Origin: Lachnospiraceae bacterium
GTDB taxonomy: Bacteria; Bacillota_A; Clostridia; Lachnospirales; Lachnospiraceae
Direction of reading: 5' to 3'
Length of the DNA stretch: 5,121 nucleotides
Assembly (NCBI GenBank): GCA_031262285.1
Contig: JAISHZ010000276.1
Location: forward strand, 1-5,121
Of the stretch, positions 1-3,549 are shown piece after piece (within the stretch, counting starts at the first letter, position 1; every line of letters begins with the position of its first letter). The notes under the pieces are model-generated. The model was given only the letters and a program-made list of their open reading frames with translations, was not told the DNA's origin and searched no databases. A program made the position numbers and the translations under genes.

Positions 1-497
1 TTATCTTTGCTGATTGTGGCTTGAATCAAGATCCGAATGCACAAGAGCTTGCGGCGATCGCCGAGACTTCCGCCAAAAGCTTTAAAGCACTGATCGGTCC
101 CAAACCCGTGATTGCCATGCTCAGCCATTCCTCAAAGGGAAGCGCCAAACATCCTTTGGTGGAAAAAGTGGTGGAAGCTACCAGAATCGCCAAAGAGCAA
201 TATCCGCACTTGGTGATTGACGGAGAATTGCAGCCGGATGCCGCACTCGTTCCGGGAGTCGCCAAGACGAAAGCACCGGGTAGTCCCTTAGGTGGGAGAG
301 CCAATGTCTTGATTTTCCCCAATCTAGATGCCGGAAATATCGGCTATAAATTGGTACAGCGATTAGGTGCTGCAGAAGCGTACGGACCGATGTTACAAGG
401 TATCGCCAAGCCTGTGAACGATCTTTCCAGAGGATGTTCATGGCAGGATATCGTCGGTGTTGTAGCATTGACCGCCGTACAAGCACAACTATCTTGA
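1..497 (+). CDS. pta: Phosphate acetyltransferase (phosphotransacetylase), C-terminal part, 5' end outside window
   Basis: Pta transfers the acetyl group of acetyl-CoA to phosphate, giving acetyl phosphate for acetate kinase; it is a soluble cytoplasmic enzyme. The reading frame is already open at base 3 (IFADCGLNQDPNAQELA), so this is the tail of a longer gene; about 164 codons are visible of the roughly 330 usual for the family. Visible family blocks are FADC...PNAQELA, MLSHSSKGSAKHP, IDGELQPDAALVP, GGRANVLIFPNLDAGNIGYK, AEAYGP and KPVNDLSRGCSWQDIV. The Ser-Arg of NDLSRG and the Asp seven residues after that Ser fit the spacing of Ser309, Arg310 and Asp316 in the Methanosarcina thermophila enzyme (from memory). 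The TTG at 21 is an internal Leu, not a start. The frame ends with TGA at 495-497. The ackA gene follows 348 bases downstream, the common pta-ackA order, but the gap suggests that ackA has its own promoter. No frameshift is seen. Confidence 0.96.
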   Translation, partial: IFADCGLNQDPNAQELAAIAETSAKSFKALIGPKPVIAMLSHSSKGSAKHPLVEKVVEATRIAKEQYPHLVIDGELQPDAALVPGVAKTKAPGSPLGGRANVLIFPNLDAGNIGYKLVQRLGAAEAYGPMLQGIAKPVNDLSRGCSWQDIVGVVALTAVQAQLS

Positions 498-606
498 TCA
501 TTTGTTGCGAATCATGACCAATGTCACAAACCTAAGACTCCCGATCATATTGCTAACTATGGAAAGCAACAAAGAAGCAACGCTCTTTGATAGGAGCATC
601 TGCACA

Positions 607-638
607 ATTTCAATTGCGCGGGATAGTAGCATTGAAAT
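607..638. promoter_or_regulatory. Inverted repeat overlapping the -35 box, possible operator
   Basis: ATTTCAAT at 607-614 is the exact reverse complement of ATTGAAAT at 631-638. The arms can be extended inward by GC/GC if one T (615) is bulged. The right arm contains the TTGAAA of the proposed -35 box, so a protein bound here would compete with RNA polymerase. There is no T-run after it, so it is not an intrinsic terminator. No known operator consensus was recognised; the functional reading is inference. Confidence 0.4.
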
Positions 639-660
639 AGAAACAATCATTTTACATAAT
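632..660 (+). promoter_or_regulatory. Candidate sigma-A promoter for ackA
   Basis: TTGAAA (632-637) and CATAAT (655-660) are separated by exactly 17 bases. Each hexamer differs from the vegetative consensus (TTGACA, TATAAT) at one position. Transcription would start near base 667, at the first unit of the 37-bp array, so the whole array would lie in an ackA leader of about 180 bases. This is the best promoter-like pair I found in either gap. Confidence 0.6.
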
Positions 661-663
661 GTT

Positions 664-848
664 GAGTGCGACCAAGGCGGAAATAGGAAACACCGTATGG
701 ATTGCGCGCAAAAGGCGGAACAAGAAAGCACCGTATGTGATGCGCGTAAAAACGGAACAAGAAAGCACCGTATAGGATGCGCGCAAAAGGCGGAATAAGA
801 ACGCACCGTATGGGTTACGCACAAGACGCACAGATAGGAGCAGAAATG
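664..848 (+). repeat. 37-bp direct tandem repeat array (about 4.5 units) ending at the ackA start
   Basis: Units begin with TGCG at 667, 703, 741 and 778 and with the diverged TACG at 816, so the period is 36, 38, 37 and 38 bases. The consensus core is TGCGCGCAAAAGGCGG followed by GAACAAGAAAGCACCGTAT and two or three more bases. Units 2 and 3 share a 21-base identical block. The copies are contiguous with no spacers, so this is not a CRISPR array. Each unit ends in ATG (697, 735, 810) or ATA in unit 3, 30-32 bases after its TGCG. The fifth, diverged unit carries the ackA ribosome binding site and places the real ackA ATG (846) 30 bases after its TACG. The period is not a multiple of three, so a conserved repeat protein is not expected. 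The role is unknown. Confidence 0.85.
836..840 (+). promoter_or_regulatory. Ribosome binding site of ackA
   Basis: AGGAG lies five bases before the ATG at 846. It decides the start: the upstream in-frame ATGs at 777 and 810 have no Shine-Dalgarno at proper spacing and would add repeat-encoded residues ahead of the conserved MNILVINCGSSS amino terminus. Confidence 0.85.
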
Positions 849-2078
849 AATATTTTGGTCATCAATTGCGGGAGTTCCTCCCTCAAATTTCAATTAATCG
901 ATTCGGAATCAGAAAAGTGCTTAGCCAAAGGCTTGTGTGAGCGAATCGGGATAGAAGGCAGCCGCCTTGTTTATACCGCGTTGGTACCCCGCTCAACGCA
1001 AATGAACTCTTTTGTGCCAAAAACATTGGAAACTGTCACACCTATGGCAGATCACACCAAAGCGATTCAGTTGGTGATCGAAGCACTTGCAGCACCGGAG
1101 ACCGGAGTCTTACAATCTCTTGAAGATATTGATGCCGTAGGTCACCGCGTGGTACACGGCGGGGAGCATTTTACAGAATCAGCCCTTCTTTCACAAGAGG
1201 TAATCGCTGCGATTCGTGAATGCAATGAATTGGCACCACTACACAATCCTGCGAATCTCATCGGGATTGAGGCTTGCCAGACGCTGATGCCCAATACCCC
1301 GATGGTTGGCGTCTTTGATACCGCCTTTCATCAAACGATACCGCAGGAAGCTTATCTATATGGATTGCCTTATTCCTTTTATGAAAAACACAAGATACGA
1401 CGTTATGGAGTCCACGGAACCAGCCATTCTTATGTATCACGCCAAGCTGCGAAGCTCATGGGACAAGCATATGAAGATCTCAAAATCATCGTCTGCCACC
1501 TCGGCAACGGAGCGAGTGTAGCAGCGGTTCAGAACGGTCGCTGTGTGGACACATCCATGGGTTTGACCCCTTTAGAAGGTCTCATCATGGGCACACGCTG
1601 CGGGGATTTGGATCCGGCGATCCTTGAATACCTTTCCAAAAAGGAAGGACTGACTCTTTCGGAAATCATGACGATATTGAACAAACAATCCGGTGTTTAC
1701 GGATTGTCCAATGAACTCTCGTCAGATTTTCGCGATCTGGAAGCGGGATATCATGCGAATGATCCAAACGCAATCCGTGCGATGAAGACATATTGCTATC
1801 GTGTGGCGAAATACATCGGATCCTACGCTGCCGCGATGAATGGGGTAGATGCGATTTGCTTTACAGCAGGAGTCGGGGAAAATGGACCACTTGTCCGTAG
1901 CTTAACATGTGAGTATCTGGGATATCTTGGAGTGGTCTTGGATCCTACCGCGAATACCGTTCGCGGAAAAGAGGCAGTGATCAGCACAGAAGATTCTCGC
2001 GTGAGCGTCATGGCCATTCCCACGAACGAAGAACTAGCTATCGCGCGAGAGACAGTCAGACTCGCAAATGTGAAATAA
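846..2078 (+). CDS. ackA: Acetate kinase
   Basis: AckA transfers the phosphate of acetyl phosphate to ADP, yielding acetate and ATP, and can run in reverse; it is a cytoplasmic homodimer of the ASKHA (acetate/sugar kinase, Hsc70, actin) fold. The product is 410 residues, close to the usual ~400, and collinear with the family. Visible motifs are NCGSSSLKFQ (7-16), GHRVVHGGE (99-107), VFDTAFHQT (156-164), YGVHGTSH (187-194), HLGNGAS (218-224), DTSMGLTPLEGLIMGTRCGD (235-254), FTAGVGENG (339-347) and IPTNEE (391-396). Residues matching the catalytic set known from Methanosarcina thermophila AckA (from memory) are N7, K14, R101, D158, H190, R251 and E395, so the enzyme should be active. The start is fixed by AGGAG at 836-840. 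It follows pta but across a 348-base gap with its own promoter candidate and a tandem-repeat leader. It ends with TAA; no clear intrinsic terminator follows. Confidence 0.98.
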   Translation: MNILVINCGSSSLKFQLIDSESEKCLAKGLCERIGIEGSRLVYTALVPRSTQMNSFVPKTLETVTPMADHTKAIQLVIEALAAPETGVLQSLEDIDAVGHRVVHGGEHFTESALLSQEVIAAIRECNELAPLHNPANLIGIEACQTLMPNTPMVGVFDTAFHQTIPQEAYLYGLPYSFYEKHKIRRYGVHGTSHSYVSRQAAKLMGQAYEDLKIIVCHLGNGASVAAVQNGRCVDTSMGLTPLEGLIMGTRCGDLDPAILEYLSKKEGLTLSEIMTILNKQSGVYGLSNELSSDFRDLEAGYHANDPNAIRAMKTYCYRVAKYIGSYAAAMNGVDAICFTAGVGENGPLVRSLTCEYLGYLGVVLDPTANTVRGKEAVISTEDSRVSVMAIPTNEELAIARETVRLANVK

Positions 2079-2139
2079 AAATCTTCTCAAAGTGTATAGG
2101 TACAAACTTGCGAAACGCGTGAAAGAAAAATAGCTGTCA

Positions 2140-2246
2140 CGATTCAAGCGTTCGCCGATCTAGCGTTTATACCGTTTCAATACACAGAAAAAGCCAGAGC
2201 CGGGATCCACTGCCTTTGAAACGTAGATCGGCGAACGCATGAATCG
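2140..2246. repeat. Long imperfect inverted repeat (about 30 base pairs, 35-base loop)
   Basis: Bases 2140-2162 pair with 2224-2246 over 23 positions with one A-A mismatch (2147 against 2239); both arms contain GCGTTCGCCGATCTA or its complement. After a 10-base bulge on the left side (2163-2172), CGTTTCAA (2173-2180) pairs with TTGAAACG (2216-2223). The loop is 2181-2215. No T-run follows, so it is not a standard terminator. No transposase gene or clear target-site duplication is seen. It could be a small non-autonomous mobile element, a stable RNA hairpin processed from a transcript, or a large operator. Confidence 0.75.
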
Positions 2247-2268
2247 CAACATATATAGAACATTAGTT

Positions 2269-2282
2269 AGAAAACGCTTAAA
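2269..2282. promoter_or_regulatory. cre-like site upstream of uxuA
   Basis: AGAAAACGCTTAAA matches the Bacillota catabolite-responsive element TGWAANCGNTNWCA (the CcpA site) at all but two defined positions (first T is A, C near the end is A). Catabolite repression of a hexuronate operon would be expected, which makes the position plausible. A 14-base site with two mismatches can arise by chance, so this is only a candidate. Confidence 0.3.
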
Positions 2283-2325
2283 CACCTTGATTGATACGCG
2301 CGCCAAGGTTCGCAGACGAGAGCAA

Positions 2326-2351
2326 GTTTGAAAGTAAGTGAACTTTCAAAC
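2326..2351. repeat. Perfect 10-bp hairpin, copy 1
   Basis: GTTTGAAAGT (2326-2335) and ACTTTCAAAC (2342-2351) are exact reverse complements around the loop AAGTGA. The stem spans the junction of array units 1 and 2 and would sequester the TTG at 2328. No T-run follows. Confidence 0.7.
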
Positions 2352-2364
2352 GCATTGATTGAAA

Positions 2365-2382
2365 TGCGCGCCAAGGCGCGCA
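2365..2382. repeat. GC-rich dyad in array unit 2
   Basis: TGCGCGCC and GGCGCGCA are exact reverse complements separated by AA. As RNA it could form a very stable short hairpin with a CAAG-type tetraloop; as DNA it is a near-perfect palindrome. It lies immediately upstream of the GGGAG motif of the unit. Confidence 0.6.
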
Positions 2383-2393
2383 GATGGGAGCAA

Positions 2394-2419
2394 GTTTGAA
2401 AGTAAGTGAACTTTCAAAC
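2394..2419. repeat. Perfect 10-bp hairpin, copy 2
   Basis: This is the same 26-base palindrome as at 2326-2351, 68 bases later, and is unchanged in sequence although other parts of the unit have diverged. It spans the junction of array units 2 and 3. Conservation of both arms may reflect selection on structure or simply recent duplication. Confidence 0.7.
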
Positions 2420-2433
2420 ACCTTGATTAAAAC

Positions 2434-2449
2434 GCGCGCCAAGGCGCGC
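2434..2449. repeat. GC-rich dyad in array unit 3, just upstream of the uxuA ribosome binding site
   Basis: GCGCGCC (2434-2440) and GGCGCGC (2443-2449) are exact reverse complements around AA. The structure ends four bases before the GGGAG of uxuA, so as RNA it would sit next to the ribosome docking site and could affect initiation. Confidence 0.6.
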
Positions 2450-2453
2450 AGAC

Positions 2454-2458
2454 GGGAG
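2454..2458 (+). promoter_or_regulatory. Ribosome binding site of uxuA
   Basis: GGGAG lies five bases before the ATG at 2464 and eleven bases before the second ATG at 2470, which favours 2464 as the start. The same motif occurs at the same spacing before the TTG of array unit 2. Confidence 0.75.
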
Positions 2459-2463
2459 CAAAT

Positions 2464-3549
2464 ATGAAAATGACTTTACGTTGGTTTGGTAATTCGGATT
2501 CGATTTCGTTACAGCAGATACGGCAGATCCCGGGGGTTCGTGGGGTGATCAGTACCCTATATGACACAGCGCCCGGCGAAGCGTGGGAAAGAAGCGATAT
2601 TCACGCCTTAAAAACACAAGTTGAAGCGGCGGGATTGTGCCTAAGCGGGATTGAAAGTGTCAACATCCACGATTCTATCAAAATCGGGTCAACAGACAAA
2701 GACCTTTATATCGACAATTATATCCGTACCCTAGAGCGGTTGGGACAAGAAGGCATTGATCTGGTTTGCTACAATTTTATGCCTGTCTTTGATTGGACAC
2801 GCACAGAACTGGCGCGAGTGCGACCGGATGGCTCCACAGTATTGGCTTATCACCAACAAACAGTGGATGATATTGATCCTACGCTCATGTTTGATTCTAT
2901 TTCTTCAGATGCCAACGGCTTTGTGCTCCCCGGTTGGGAACCGGAACGCATGGCACGTGTGAAAGAATTGTTTGCAGCTTACCAAGAAGTTGACGAAGCC
3001 TTATTGTGGAAAAATCTGCAATATTTCTTGGAAGCGATCATGCCAGTATGTAATCAATATGATATCAAAATGGCCATACATCCCGATGATCCTGCGTGGA
3101 GCGTCTTTGGGTTACCTCGTATTATTACCAATCTGCCCAATCTGCAAAAAATGATGCGGATGGTTGATGATCCGCACAATGGCGTGACTTTCTGCTCCGG
3201 CTCCTATGGCACCAATCCCGACAATGATCTGCCCGGGATGATCCGTGCGTTGGAAGGCAGGATTCATTTTGCGCACGTGCGCAACTTACAACACAATGCG
3301 CCGGGAGATTTTGAAGAATCAGCTCATTTATCGTCGGATGGCAGCTTTGATATGTATGAAATCACAAGAGCATTGTACGATATTTACTTTACCGGTCCGA
3401 TTCGACCGGATCACGGTAGGATGATATGGGGAGAATCGGCGATGCCCGGTTATGGCTTATATGACCGCGCTTTGGGTGCTACTTATATCAACGGTTTGTG
3501 GGAAGCCATCGACAAAAATGAGAAAAGAGCCAAAGGAGGCCTGCTATGA
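2464..3549 (+). CDS. uxuA: Mannonate dehydratase
   Basis: UxuA removes water from D-mannonate to give 2-keto-3-deoxy-D-gluconate in glucuronate breakdown; it is a cytoplasmic, metal-dependent TIM-barrel enzyme. The product is 361 residues, matching the shorter Bacillota type. Visible family blocks are WFGNSDSISLQQIRQIPGV (7-25), NYIRTLERLGQEGIDLVCYN (85-104) followed by FMPVFDWTRT (105-114), AIHPDDPAWSVFGLPRI (204-220), VTFCSGSYG (241-249), RIHFAHVRN (266-274) and RPDHGRMIWGE (314-324). H206, C244, H271 and the Asp-His at 316-317 sit where the family, from memory, holds its divalent metal and catalytic residues. The start at 2464 is set by GGGAG at 2454-2458. The stop overlaps the next start as ATGA (3546-3549), so translation with uxuB is probably coupled. 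The leader is a 68-bp tandem array with hairpins, and a cre-like site lies upstream. Confidence 0.97.
   Translation: MKMTLRWFGNSDSISLQQIRQIPGVRGVISTLYDTAPGEAWERSDIHALKTQVEAAGLCLSGIESVNIHDSIKIGSTDKDLYIDNYIRTLERLGQEGIDLVCYNFMPVFDWTRTELARVRPDGSTVLAYHQQTVDDIDPTLMFDSISSDANGFVLPGWEPERMARVKELFAAYQEVDEALLWKNLQYFLEAIMPVCNQYDIKMAIHPDDPAWSVFGLPRIITNLPNLQKMMRMVDDPHNGVTFCSGSYGTNPDNDLPGMIRALEGRIHFAHVRNLQHNAPGDFEESAHLSSDGSFDMYEITRALYDIYFTGPIRPDHGRMIWGESAMPGYGLYDRALGATYINGLWEAIDKNEKRAKGGLL
3532..3539 (+). promoter_or_regulatory. Ribosome binding site of the uxuB-like gene
   Basis: AAAGGAGG lies inside the 3' end of uxuA, six bases before the ATG at 3546. It is a near-perfect Shine-Dalgarno and supports this start and strong expression. 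Confidence 0.9.

Larger units (their letters stand above)
498..845 (+). other. Intergenic region and leader between pta and ackA
   Basis: This 348-base gap has no convincing gene. Its left part (498-606) holds nothing I can name and shows no hairpin plus T-run terminator after pta. It contains an isolated 8-base inverted repeat (TTTGTTGC 501-508 with GCAACAAA 566-573) that may be chance, and the 10-mer GATAGGAGCA (589-598), which recurs at 833-842 as the ackA ribosome binding site. The right part holds the promoter candidate, an operator-like inverted repeat and the 37-bp tandem array listed separately. A 98-codon open frame (502-798, TTG start) runs through the array but looks non-coding: it has no ribosome binding site, no family resemblance, and its tail is the translated repeat. 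Confidence 0.8.
2079..2463 (+). other. Intergenic region between ackA and uxuA
   Basis: No conventional gene is visible in these 385 bases. In order it holds about 60 bases of plain sequence after ackA, a long imperfect inverted repeat (2140-2246), a short AT-rich stretch (about 2248-2274) with a cre-like site, and the 68-bp tandem array that ends in the uxuA start. I could not find a -35/-10 pair as good as the one before ackA. TATATA at 2252-2257 is a possible -10 box but has no recognisable -35 partner. Confidence 0.8.
2280..2467 (+). repeat. 68-bp direct tandem repeat array (2.7 units) ending at the uxuA start
   Basis: Units start at 2280, 2348 and 2416, giving a period of exactly 68 bases. 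Units 1 and 2 agree at about 60 of 68 positions by hand count. Each unit contains, in order, a TTGATT segment, a GCGCGCC-AA-GGCGCGC dyad (degenerate in unit 1), a Shine-Dalgarno-like GGGAGCAA (GAGAGCAA in unit 1), and TTGAAAGTAAGTGAACTTTC. In unit 3 the last part is replaced by the real uxuA start (GGGAGCAAATATGAAAATGA), so the unit TTGs at 2328 and 2396 align with the uxuA ATG at 2464. The array probably arose by duplication of the translation start region or of a mobile start-region cassette; the function is unknown. Confidence 0.88.
2396..2467 (+). other. Possible 23-codon mini-frame overlapping the uxuA start
   Basis: A TTG start (2396) five bases after GGGAG opens a 23-codon frame whose TGA (2465-2467) overlaps the uxuA ATG as ATGA. 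Array unit 1 gives a sister frame at 2328-2399 whose TGA overlaps this TTG as TTGA. Both encode a basic peptide with KVSELSN near the start and RAKARR near the end. The codons that differ between the two copies all change the amino acid, which argues against selection for the peptide. An in-frame ATG at 2384 could also start this frame. Translation is unproven. Confidence 0.2.

Noticed and set aside
501..573. 8-base inverted repeat TTTGTTGC / GCAACAAA after pta
   Set aside because: Arms are short and 57 bases apart with no T-run, so it is likely chance.
502..798. 98-codon + strand open frame in the pta-ackA gap
   Set aside because: TTG start without a ribosome binding site, no recognisable protein features, and its C-terminal third is just the translated 37-bp repeat with a changing frame.
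777..845. N-terminal extension of AckA from the ATG at 777 or 810
   Set aside because: The extra residues are encoded by the tandem repeat, neither ATG has a well-placed Shine-Dalgarno, and the conserved family amino terminus begins at 846 behind AGGAG.
664..848. CRISPR array
   Set aside because: The units are contiguous without unique spacers, vary in sequence, and no cas gene is present.
498..893. 131-codon - strand open frame with repeated Cys-rich SAFCAQSIRCF-like segments
   Set aside because: The repeated residues come from the DNA tandem array, it overlaps the true ackA start, and it has no supporting ribosome binding site or family resemblance.
2140..2246. Intrinsic terminator of ackA
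   Set aside because: The stem is strong but is followed by AATCGC-type sequence rather than a T-run, and the loop is 35 bases long.
2252..2257. TATATA as -10 box of a uxuA promoter
   Set aside because: No acceptable -35 hexamer lies 16-18 bases upstream; the sequence there is the GC-rich arm of the inverted repeat.
2756..3154. Short + strand frames inside uxuA (2756-2962 and 2972-3154)
   Set aside because: They are other-frame shadows of the well-conserved uxuA reading frame.
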